Source: Echinarachnius parma (taxonomy: Eukaryota; Echinodermata; Echinoidea; Clypeasteroida; Echinarachniidae). From it: 64,000 nt of DNA. Positions 36,570-47,520 of this stretch are shown in pieces. A model generated the notes under the pieces. It made no database searches and had not been told where the DNA came from. It was given only the letters and a program-made list of their open reading frames with translations. The stretch covers positions 62,001 to 126,000 of the forward strand of contig JBAMJV010001335.1 of the NCBI GenBank assembly GCA_037951105.1, written 5' to 3'. How positions within the stretch are numbered: the stretch's first letter is position 1; every line of letters starts with the position of its first letter. Position numbers and translations under genes: made by a program.

Positions 36570-39369
36570 CGCCCCATATTCATGAAACCCTGCTAGCTTA
36601 GTTCCTTGCAAAGTGTATTTTAAATGTGCAGTTCATTGAGCAACAAACAGTTTTCCTAGTCCCCAACTAGGGTCAACTGGGTGCGCCTTAGGTACCCACT
36701 AAGTTAACCCTAGTTAACAACTAAAATATATTGTGTATAATTTGTAGCCATGCATCCATAATAGACTTGGCACGTAACTAAGCTAGCAAGCTTTCATGAA
36801 TATGCCCAGGCTTCACGTCCTGTCCGAATTCTAGAAACGATTGTTGAAAGAATAGTCGCATGTGTGAGAGGAGTGTAAAATCGGTAGTTGTTGATGTTTA
36901 TTTAGTGCTTTTGTGAATGTGTGAGTATTCTGATTTCTGAGATTCAACAGGTCTCTGTGTCCATGTTTCAGCGTCTGAGGGTATATTTGTGCAAAATTAT
37001 ACCAGTGTAAGTGAATGAATGTGTCTTTGTGAGTGTTTGGGTGTGTGAGAATGTAAACATGTTACAGACTCTTTGTATACATGTGACCTTACACCACAAA
37101 ACGACCGTTATGTCACCGTGGTAGTTTGTCTGTTATCAGCTGATTTAGTCAAATTTTGTACAAAATTCAGGATTTTGGTATTTTCTGAATCAGAGTATCT
37201 TAATCTACCTTTCATCACATTTTGAGAGCCAGAAATCATGTTTAAATATAATTTTAATCAAATAAAAATGATCAGATTACAGTGCTTGAATGGACGCCGA
37301 TCTTTGAAGCGGCCCGTTATCTCCCTAACTTTAAAACTGATTCAGCCATGTTCCAAATCGTGGGCGCTCATTTCGAGATGGTTTGCGTAGTCCAAATATG
37401 ACAAATTATATACCCTTTTAAAGGTAATGACTGCTACTTTAATGTCATGTAAAAATTAGCACAATAATTTTTCCAGACTTATTGGTCGTTTTGTGGGGTT
37501 TTGCATGTCTTTGTATATTGTCAGTTGAGAATGAGATTGGCACTATTACCAGTCCCTTTTTGTACATCAGAGGTTTCCATGTTTTACGTTGCCCAGGCAA
37601 TGTTATTTTTGCTAAATATTCCCCAAATTACAAAGTAGTAATTATCTGAAAATGTACCATTACATACATAAGATACATGTAGTCTTTGACCTAAAACAAC
37701 AGAGATCATTATTTATCTCTCTCAAAGAGTGTGTGCTTGTTCGTGCGTGCATGTGTGTGTGTGTGTGTGTGCATGTGTGTGTGCGTGCGTGTACAGACCT
37801 ACACCACAGAGTCGGGACTACTGCATGAAAACACTCCATTAAACTCGGGACATTTTAAAAAGTCGGGACCGAAATCCCGGTCCCCACATTTTTTACCGCT
37901 TATTTTGTGTGCAAAGTGATCTATAGATGGCGCTATTCATTATTAGCTATTAATACTAAAGTGCCGGAAATAATGTGTGTTTTCTTTTTTGTGTGTTTTG
38001 ATGGCACGCTATTGAGAAAGACGCATTCATAGTTTGGAATTTTCCGGAGCCCTTGGTGGAATAACGCCATCTGTGGCGGTAAATGGCCATGCATGGAGCG
38101 TGATCATGGACGGCACTGATATTGGTGATGGATGGTCATGATAAATGAGGATGATGATGGTGATGGACGATAAGTGATGGTGATGAAGGAAGGTGTACCA
38201 CAGGTTCATAATTGGACCCGGGACTACTAATAGAATATGCACGTGAAAGGTGGTCCTCGGATTGTTGTGTAGGTGTGTAGGTGTGTTTGTGTGTTTGTAA
38301 ACACCCCCAAATCGGGGACATACATGTGACAAAACACCATCTAATCGCGGACACACCCCAACTGCGGATGTCCGCGGTTAGAATTACAATGAGAAAGCAC
38401 TGCTTGTCCACGTTTAGAATGTAACTAATTGAACTGCTGCCCGTTCTGAAGCTCATCCCCGATTGGAATGTAAATGTGAAATTTTTGTGTGTATCGGAGT
38501 GTGTGGTTTACATCGTGCGTGTGTCGTGATCGGCAAGAAAACTACTATACCGCCCTCAAGTGATATTACCTGGATATACCCCCCTCCCCCTGGCCTAGAT
38601 TTGCATTAGCTGTATGAGGAACCCCCCTATCCTTTGTTTTTCGCGAGTCCCCATTTTCCAGGTAAAGAGTCAAGAGTCCCCGTTTGCCGGTGCTTACAAG
38701 TATGTGTGCGTGTGTGTGTGTGTGCGTGTTTATGCAGTTTTGTATGTGTGCTTGCATGATGGAATATGTGCACATCCACTTGAAGGTGTGTGTGTATGTA
38801 ACTTGCAGTGACTAGTGTTTGTGCCCTTGGTAAAGGGCCTCTATGCATGAATCACAAGGGGGTCATGTAGCACATGCATAATGCAACAACCTGTTGGCTT
38901 GGCCGGGAATATGGGTCATTTGCCTCCCAATGTAACAGTGAGACCCTATTGAATTTATACCCCAACCTGTAAAATTACCTTGTTATATCAGGTACCTAGT
39001 TATAAAGAGGTTCAACTTTAATATTAGCATATGCATAATGCATTAACCGGCTGTTGACTTGGCTGGGATCAAGTACGGGGTATTTGCCCCCCCCCCCCCC
39101 CCCGTGTATTTTTTTCACTGGAATTTACCTTGTATCGGGTATCGGGTATATTGTTGCATTATGGCACTAATTAGTTATATCTGAGCTCATTATAAAGAGG
39201 TTCTTCTTCTGTAGTATTTCTACATTGTGGTACTGCCACTGCAAATAACACAACCCCACCAAAAATGACATGAACAAATACAAACAATCACAAAAAAGAC
39301 ATTGAATCACGAAAAACTTATTACAGGAAAACAATTTATAAACAACTAGCACAAACATTGAAAAAACTA

Positions 39370-40530
39370 GATGGATCTTCGACTGCGCGCAGTCGAAAAT
39401 GATGCCTCCGCCATTACGCAATTTATTTATGTCAAGCCCAAATCAACATGTACACAGAATTAATTCTGTCAACTTAATTTTGATGGTACTCTGTCTTTTA
39501 GATCTTGACGTATCACAATTATGAGCTATAAGTGACCTTGACCTTTGCCCTCATGACCCCAAAATCTAATGACTACAATTGCTCCCTATTATACATTCAG
39601 GTATCAAGTTGGATTGAAATCTGATATTCAGTTCTTGAGATTTCCAATCTCAAGCTACTTTTACATATAATGAGCCCTGTGACCTTTGACCTTTGACCTC
39701 ATGACCCCCAAAATCTAATCAGTTCATTGGCTCTCCAAGGAACATACATGTACCAAGTTTGGTCAGAATCTGTAAATCTCTTCTTGAGATAACGCGATCA
39801 CGAGCTATTTTTGCATATATAATGAGCTCTATGACCTTTGACCTTTGACCTCTGACCTCATGACCCCAAAATCTAATCAGATCATTGGCCCCCACAAGAT
39901 ACATACATGTACCAAGTTTGGTCAGAATCAGTCAATCCGTACTTGAGATAACGCGATCACGAGCTATTTTTGCAATATAATGAGCTCTGTGACCTTTGAC
40001 CTTTGACCTCATGACCCCAAAATCTAATCAGATCATCGGCCCCCCAAGATACATACATGTACCAAGTTTGGTCAGAATCTGTCAATCCCTTCTTGAGATA
40101 ACGCGATCACGAGCTATTTTTGCATATATAATGAGCTCTGTGACCTTTGACCTTTGACCTCATGACCCCAAAATTTAATCAGATCATTGGCCCCCCAAGA
40201 TACATATATGACCCAAGTTTGGTTAAAATCTGTCAATCGGTTCTTGAGATAACGCGATCACGAGCTATTTTTGCATATATAATGAGCTCTGTGACCTTTG
40301 ACCTTTGACCTCATGACCCCAAAATCTAATCAGATCATTGGCCCCCCAAGATACATACATGACCCAAGTTTGGTGAAAATCCGTTAATCGGTTCTTGAGA
40401 TAACGCGATCACGAGAACGGGACGTACGTACGTACGGACGGACGGACGGACGTACGTACGGACGGACGGACAACCCGAAAACATAATGCCTCCGGCTACT
40501 TCGTTCCGGCTACTTCGTTGCGGAGGCATA
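39370..40530. mobile_element. Repeat element with five 151-bp units and GGACGGAC/GTACGTAC tail
   Basis: Begins with the palindrome TCGACTGCGCGCAGTCGA and TGATGCCTCCGCC, ends with a GACGGACG/CGTACGTA tract (about 40423-40470) and TTGCGGAGGCATAA. Units with TGACCTTTGACCTTTGACC start at 39681, 39833, 39991, 40142 and 40293 and carry GAGATAACGCGATCACGAGC. A second end of the family is at 1139-1199 (GCGGAGGCATAATTTTTGAC, CTGCGCGCAGTCGAAGATCC). A degenerate relative may lie at 11310-11450. Confidence 0.82.
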
Positions 40531-40982
40531 AAAACATACAGGGGCATGAACACGTTTAATTCAGTCACATGTACAATTACAAACTCATATATAGGGTACC
40601 CATGTCAGGCAAGCTAGACATTTGTGACCAAGCAGTTGCCAAGAAAGCAATCATCCAGTTCTAACCCACTACCTGAATAACTATACATGTCAATACTTCA
40701 GTAATCTATATACGTGAATGCACATTTGCACAGCATCAACATTGTCATATTAAAAGAAACACCCTTTTAAACCTTTTAAAAGAAAACCAAATGACACAAT
40801 GTTTTAAGAATGTTTTCATTTTATTACAAACTTCTTGCGAAACTAATCAATTATTACCATGTACACTGTACATATAAAGCGACTAAATTCATGCAATTTC
40901 TCATTACATATAATTATGCATACATATACAATTCTAATTATACAATATTCTTCTTTCACTATATGATAAGTACAACATATCA

Positions 40983-41355
40983 ATAGTTTGACATAATATT
41001 ACAAATAAATAAAAAGTGATGAATGGTTGATTAATTGTTGTTATCTGATATGTCTACTGAGTACGTAATATGTGAACATTTCACATTTAATGGATGTTAT
41101 AAAGTCATGAGTGAAAATGCAAAGTGATATTCACTATTCATTGCACTGACTTTGTACATAGTTTTGACTATCCAGTAGATAGTTACAAATCTGAACACTT
41201 CAAACGTTAATATTTTTGTTAACAAAAGGACAATTTGAAAAACCGAAACCTGTCCCATGCTTCTTTTGTTAATATGAATACAACAAGGAATGAAAGAACC
41301 GCTAGAGTTCCAAGTATGTTTTCAGGATTTGGACAATGTTACTAAGTCCCTTTAA
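40983..41355 (+). mobile_element. TTAA-flanked MITE, copy 4, degenerate left end
   Basis: Recognisable from AAAAAGTGATGAATGGTTGA to GGACAATGTTACTAAGTCCC. The first 30 bases are eroded; the right TTAA is intact. Confidence 0.8.
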
Positions 41356-41536
41356 ATTCTATAGAATACTAATACAGGGTCATCAATTCAGATCAAATTT
41401 AAATGACAATATTTCTCCTGGAAAATTGAGAGAGTTGCAGAAATAGAAATAAAATTGTGGAAACATTTATATATATGTATAATTCATATGATTATTTGTA
41501 ATATTCATTCTACTATTCACTCACATGTTCCTAGAA

Positions 41537-41733
41537 TACTGTAAACGTGGTAATGTTTGCGGTGCATTAATTTTCGCGGATTTTGCGCTGAAGTCGGCGT
41601 CCGCGAATATAAATGCACGATTTGCAATGCGTGTGAACACTTGCTCGGCTGCGAAATTAAAAAGCCGCGAATGTGTTTTTGTGTCGCTCAGCGCGAAATA
41701 TTAATCGTGCAAAAATAACAACGTTTACAGTAC
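41537..41733. mobile_element. 197-bp MITE with TACTGTAAACGTGGTAATG ends
   Basis: TACTGTAAACGTGGTAATGT pairs with ATAACAACGTTTACAGTA. Interior rich in CGCGAA/TTCGCG motifs. Confidence 0.8.
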
Positions 41734-42101
41734 TGGAAGTAATACATGTATAATACAACCTGAATACCTGTTAAATTGCACTTTTGTGGAATATACAACA
41801 TTAATATAATTGGAGAAGACCAAGCTGCTCCCAAGAGAAGTATAAAATGGTTTATTGCAACACTTCTTGAATAAATCTATCTGTCTTTCTCCTTTCTTTA
41901 CTCCTCCATCTATCCTTTGCATCCTCTTACCTTTCTTAACTGATCTACCCGTTCCCTTTGAGCTTCTGAAATCCCCATAGACTATGTACATAGCCTACTC
42001 GGTTCCCGTAAGCAACGGGTTAAATGATTTCACTTCACTAATACGATAAACTGAGTTGAAATTCTTAATAATATTTTGCTTGTTTCATTTATCTGCCTTC
42101 A

Positions 42102-43097
42102 CTACAGGATCACTGTATGACCAAAGGCAGCAACACTTCTCGCTTTCATTCTTCTGTCCCTCTGTCCATTCTGTATTCTTCCACCCACCCCTTGCACCTT
42201 CTCTTTCTCACCATCGTCTAATCTTGACCTTTTGTCCTGTCCGAGGTCAACTTCCACCATGCCATTCCCATTCAAGTCCCCTTCTCTGACTGATGGATTC
42301 GCAAAGACCAAATCCTGTGATGGAGTTGTGGGTTTCTCGGACATCTGTACAGTGACTGACTGCTGTGGGGAGGCAGCGGCCCAAGTGTTGTTGTCATGGT
42401 GACCGAGATAGCTTGGCTTCCGTCTCCACGTGAAGCTTGCCCCGCTGAAGCGCTTGGAGAGGCTACGCCGCTTGCTGTTGTTGGTGAAGTTGTGGTTCAT
42501 GGTGCAGTAGTGGGGCACGATGCCCGCCTGGTAGGGCTGCGCCCCCGCATTCTCAAGCACCCTCTGAGGGGGCAGTTGGCTATCGAACTCCAGAGGGGCG
42601 CTAAAGGGCAGATCTGCGATGCTTTTGCCCCTGAGGGTCACTTCTGCATCATTTTTGTTCCTCAGAGACAGTTCTTCAATAGTGTCTGCCCCTTGGGGCA
42701 TTGGAGTCCTCTCACCTGTAGGGGGAAAATATGAACTATGTCTGCCCTTGCGGTAGAACGTATCTGCCCCTGTGTATGCCCCTGCATTGGAGAGTGTACC
42801 CTCCTTACAAAGAGTTGCTGTTGCTTTTGTCGAATGTACCCTGGAGAGTTGCCCTGAGGGCAGAGTTGAGATCCTTTTAGCGCCCTGCACGGTTCTGACA
42901 ATGTCAGGGGCATTGTTAGCATTGTTCTCCTGGTGCTCCTCTGTTCCAGCGAGTGTAGATTGTGTTCTTGGGATAGTATGAGAGGGCCTCGGGGCAGGTC
43001 TTGGGGGCTCCGTGGCAGGGTGAGGGGGAAGCTGTGTCAGTGCCAACTCATCAGCCGCCATGTGACTCTTTGTCAGCGAGGAGTTCAGAATATTTCT
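42102..43097 (-). CDS. Last coding exon of an unrecognised gene, disordered Pro/Ser-rich C-terminal region
   Basis: 332 codons open to a TAA-type stop at 42104-42102. Start fixed by acceptor TTTTTTTATACAG|AGAAAT. Encodes RNILNSSLTKSHMAADELAL, then a long low-complexity, polar stretch with PPRPAPRPSH, a basic SKRRSLSKRF patch, SEKPTTPSQDLVFANP and a charged end with DKRSRLDDGEKEK. No enzyme motif, membrane segment or repeat domain is visible. It looks like an intracellular tail or an intrinsically disordered protein end. It joins in frame to the exon at 57122-56981 (phase 0). AATAAA on this strand at 41856-41851 may end the transcript. I do not recognise the family. Confidence 0.75.
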   Translation of the reverse strand, partial: RNILNSSLTKSHMAADELALTQLPPHPATEPPRPAPRPSHTIPRTQSTLAGTEEHQENNANNAPDIVRTVQGAKRISTLPSGQLSRVHSTKATATLCKEGTLSNAGAYTGADTFYRKGRHSSYFPPTGERTPMPQGADTIEELSLRNKNDAEVTLRGKSIADLPFSAPLEFDSQLPPQRVLENAGAQPYQAGIVPHYCTMNHNFTNNSKRRSLSKRFSGASFTWRRKPSYLGHHDNNTWAAASPQQSVTVQMSEKPTTPSQDLVFANPSVREGDLNGNGMVEVDLGQDKRSRLDDGEKEKVQGVGGRIQNGQRDRRMKARSVAAFGHTVIL

Positions 43098-43355
43098 CTG
43101 TATAAAAAAAAGAAAGAAAAAAGACAATAAATAAGTATATTGGCATATATATGGTTAAAACTTTGAGGAAACGATGCTACATATACTTGGGTGAAATGAG
43201 CCCCTGAGAATAGCCCTAAAAATATAATTGAGTTCCTTGTATCACCTTGCAGGACCATCACACATTCGAGGGCATGGTTAGGACATTCAGGGTTTGGGCA
43301 TTGTTATGTAGTACTTTGGTGAATATTATTTTAAGATGATGTTTCTATGAGTGAA

Positions 43356-43506
43356 GATCATGTTCTTGTGATGGTGTAGAGGGCCTTGGGGCAGGTCTTG
43401 GAGGCTCTGGGGCGGGTGGAGGGGGGAGCTGCATTCATGCCAATTCTCATCAGGCTACATGTGACTCTTTGTCAGCGACAAATTCAGAATATTTCTCTTT
43501 AAAAAT
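43356..43506 (-). pseudogene. Degenerate duplicate of the 5' part of the 43097 exon
   Basis: Plus-strand GGGCAGGTCTTGGAGGCTC, then CATGTGACTCTTTGTCAGCG and TTCAGAATATTTCTCT closely match 42975-43100, but with indels that break the frame. It lies about 400 bp upstream of the functional exon in transcription order and carries a weakened acceptor region. Confidence 0.85.
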
Positions 43507-44957
43507 GCAAAAAAGAGAATGCAGAAGAAAGATTTATTATTACATTGTAGTACAAGTTCTGCAGATAAGGTGCAGTCATTTTGTGGAACATATCCATGAA
43601 GTTTGATCCTGTGGCACACTTGTAAAAAAGTTTCTCTGTGAAAAGATCAAGCTGTTGGAACATTGCATTTGTATATATGGCTTTTCTGTGAAGAGACATT
43701 GAGAGAGGATGACTAAAGTTAGTAGTCAGAATGTCAGATTTGTATAAAAGGATATTAATATGATTCACCAAAAATTAATTTAATAATATTTGAGTTGTAC
43801 AATGCATTTGCCTGCAAGGGATTACAAATGCGTCGCCTTTAAATGAGAGATGGAAACACATTTAATGAGACTAAAAGAGAGAGAAAAATAGTGTGTGCGT
43901 GTGTGTGGGGGGGAGGGGGGGGGGGGGGGGGGGTTGAGAGGGCGTTAGGGACTTCTAGAAGGAATTCCATTAGAAAAAAATGCAATTATGATTCATACGT
44001 TGTACATGTAAGTGAAACAGTCAAATGAATTGATAGTGAGATCTCCACAAAATTTAATTTGCCACTTACAGGATTCTGAGCTGTAAAATTGAGAACGGAG
44101 AGAAATAGTGAGAGAGGATATCACTGGGAATTTGCAAAAGGAAATTACAACACAATGATTCACAAACAATTAAATCTATAACTGTGTTTGTCTTCAACTA
44201 ATTTAAAACAGTTCTCTCCTCTCTCAAAACAAGAGAGAGAGAGAAACAGATATGACAGAAGTTTATATAGAGTTGTAGGAGGGGCGCAATGCATTAGGAA
44301 GTTGAAAGAGGGAAAGGAGGTGATGAGGGGAGTATGCCCAGTGCCCCCCTCCCCCCCCCCCCCCCTCTGTAGGAAGGGCTGGGAAAGGAATTGGGGAATG
44401 CAATAGTTTAGGTTAAAATTTGGGTGTTGCAAAACAAATGTCAGTGGAAAAATAAACACATTTTTTCATGGATCTGAGATTTGAAGAGGGTAAAGAAAAT
44501 CTATATGACAGAAGTTTAGAGTTGTTTGAGGGGCGCAATGCATTAGGAAGTTGAAAGAGGGAAAGGAGGTGATGAGGGGTGTAGGAAGAGCTGCATGGGA
44601 GAGAATTTGGGGATTGCAATAATTGAGGGGGAAATTAGGGTGAAATTTGATGTGGGTGTTACATTCATCCTCATCAGTCTCCTGGAAACTGTTCAGACGA
44701 TTTGTAAAAGGCGGACACTCCCTTTAAGGAAGCAAAGAGGATGAGCTGGATGTAGAATGAGTGAGGAGAGGGGGGAGGGGCAGAGAGAGAGGTGAAGGTA
44801 ATCGACGTAACACTCTAGCTTCCCTCCAGATATCCCTCAAAGCCAGGATATCAGATGAGACACCAAGGAGAGACCCACACTATTAATAGCATCACAGAGT
44901 ACATTCTCTATCACAATTAAAAGAAGCTAACAAGGGAAATTACATTCCACATCACTC

Positions 44958-45330
44958 TTAAAGGGACTTAGTAACATTGTCATAATCCTCAAAATCCAAT
45001 TGGAATTCTAGCGGTTACCTCATACCTTGTTGTATTGGTATTAACAATAAAGGCATGGGACAGGTTTAGGTTTTTTCTAATTTCTCTTCCATTAAAAAGA
45101 TATTTACGATTGAAGTGTTCAGATGTTAAACTATCCACTGGATAGTCGTAACCGTGGACAAAGTCAGTGCAATGAGTTAGTGAATATCACTTCGCATTTT
45201 TGCTCATTACTCGGCTATATAACGTCCATTTAACTTATTCTTATTAACTTACTCAGTGGACATATCATATCACAACAATATTTGATCAACTATTCATCAC
45301 TTTTTGCACATGTCAACAAAGTTACTAAAT
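44958..45330 (-). mobile_element. TTAA-flanked MITE, copy 5
   Basis: Reverse orientation; begins TTAAAGGGACTTAGTAACA and ends near CAACAAAGTTACTAAAT, where the terminal CCCTTTAA is lost. Inside the large intron of the third gene. Confidence 0.8.
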
Positions 45331-45707
45331 AGGCTGCATATGCATTTCAGAATATACAGTATTTAGCACATCCTACAAGTTTCCTAACTGAAATACATTT
45401 CTATGAAAATCGTAGGCTGGCATAATTCACCCTTCATCATGGAGTACACTTGATTTCCTTTGCCTAATTACTCCCTAGTAAATCTGTTTCCCATTTTGAA
45501 TCTTCGTTTCCTCAATCTTCAAAATTGCAGAGAATAATTATAATACTAATCACTTTCATCCAATCTTATCGTTTCCTTTGATATCAAATCTTCAAATGTC
45601 AAAAGAACTTTTCTTCTTGCACCCATCTTATTTCATATTAAAAAGGACTAGTTCATAGTTATGGACTACAGTTCTAATCTGGAATGCATTTAAAAAAATT
45701 AACCTGT

Positions 45708-45886
45708 TAAGGGGCCATCTACAAAATACGTACGCAAATTATTGTCCGAAATTGACCCCCCCCCCCCCCCCATCCCCCCTGTATGCACTTTTTATGCATG
45801 TGGTTGAATGTATCGTACGCAATAGCGTGAACCCCCCCCCCCCCCCCCCCCCCTCGTGCATACATACTTTGTAGATGGCCCCTAAG
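45708..45886. mobile_element. 179-bp MITE with two poly-C tracts
   Basis: AAGGGGCCATCTACAAAATA pairs with TACTTTGTAGATGGCCCCTA. C runs at 45756-45771 and 45832-45853 interrupt the inner part symmetrically. Confidence 0.82.
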
Positions 45887-46629
45887 GAGTGTTCCATACA
45901 AATACTAGATTTTGGACTGCAAAATCAAATGTCAAAAATTAATTAGTCTTGAATGGGTTAAGAGCATAACTGATCTTGAACAGATAACAAAAAAAACAGC
46001 CAAAATGTTTCCTTAATCAATTAGAGTAGCGGAAATATGCATTCTGATTCCAAGTGATACAAACTATGTGGGCTAATTATAAGTAATTACTTGGGCTCTC
46101 CTTAAAATCGTCAGGGCTCTTTTGGCCCTTTCCAGGGTCAAATGGCTCAAGTCCTTTACATATCATTTTTGTTCACTGCATCTATAATATAGCATTTTTT
46201 CCCCTACTTTCCCCCCTCTTTTTATTCTTTTTTAAATAGTGCCCTGTTAACCCCTTGACTACAGGAACCGGGTGGGTTGTGTACAAAGTCTATGGACATT
46301 TCAGAATCTCAAAGGGAACGTGTTAAAATCAAGTTTTGCCAAGTCAAAACAATCCATACGGATTTAAATAGTCCATTCAAATCATGATATTAAAATCATT
46401 TCATATCTTCATGATATCTACATGTTGCAAAACCCTGTTTATGCAGCTCTGCTAAATGTTGATTATAAATTAAATTACACTTATAATCTTTGCATCATCA
46501 TGGCATTATTCCAAGTCTCTTTAATAAGTTGGTTTATATCCCTTGATATCAAGGCACTTAAATTGCATACACAGGAAGTTGAATTCTGATTCACAGGCTG
46601 TATCTAATACCAAGGTTATCTAATAGCTT

Positions 46630-47007
46630 TTAAAGGGACTTAGTAACATTGTCCAAATCCTCAAAACTTACTTGGAACTCTAGTGGTTCTCTCATACCTT
46701 GTTGTATTCATATTAACAATAAAAGCATGGGGAAATTAAGTTTCGGATTTTCACATTTCCATTTCGTTCAAAAGATATTTACAATTAAAGTGTTCAGATT
46801 ATTTCAGCCTTGTACAAACTTACAAAGTAAGTGCAATGAGTTAGTGAATATCACTTTGCATTTTCACTCATTTCTCGGCCAAATACCATCCAATTAACGT
46901 GAAATTTTCACACATTACTTTGTGGACACATCAGATCACACCAATACACATTTTATTAACCACTCATGACTTTTGCACTTGTCAACAAAGTTACTAGATC
47001 CCTTTAA
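46630..47007 (-). mobile_element. TTAA-flanked MITE, copy 6
   Basis: Reverse orientation with TTAA at both ends (46630 and 47004). Closest in internal sequence to copy 3. Confidence 0.84.
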
Positions 47008-47489
47008 GGAGTAAATCATCACCAGACGACAGACAAAAATTGATCTCTATGAAGAAATTTGAGTTTCCTTTCAAAGCAAAGTTATTTAACAATAATTACA
47101 CACTCATTATCATCATGATTGTGGATGATTATTTATTGGGGCCTCAAATACAAGCTGCTGCTTCACAGAGGTCCCGGCTTTAATTTGTATATGTACATTT
47201 ATTTTGTCATATTTTGTATTTTACTTTTTGCCGAATAAATTCAATTCAATTCAATGATAATTTAATTACAGACCTTGCATATTTCATAATTGATTGAGTG
47301 ATCTTTAAATTAATATAGAAATTAATATGTAAATGCAAATTTCTTATCAATGATAAATGATCCTGATTGAAGAAAAACAAATTATATCAATAAACTATTG
47401 AGTTCCTATAAAAACATATATTATGTAAGAAGACTTTTGAAATCCTCATAGTAACAACATGGCTTCTTAATGTATGAAAGGTGATAAAA

Positions 47490-47490
<1 letters not shown>

Positions 47491-47520
<30 letters not shown>

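Larger units (their letters stand above)
33900..39369. other. Intergenic region, simple repeats and MITE fragments
   Basis: No ORF with recognisable homology. Contains (GT)n at 37750-37795 and 38700-38730, MITE-like inverted ends ACACCACAAAACGACC and GGTCGTTTTGTGG (37090-37492), and poly-G or poly-C tracts at 36463 and 39087. Part of it may be the eIF4E 3' UTR. Confidence 0.6.

Noticed and set aside
42396-43130. Plus-strand frames opposite the terminal exon
   Set aside because: Shadows of the minus-strand coding exon; the minus frame has the acceptor and the longer uninterrupted reading.
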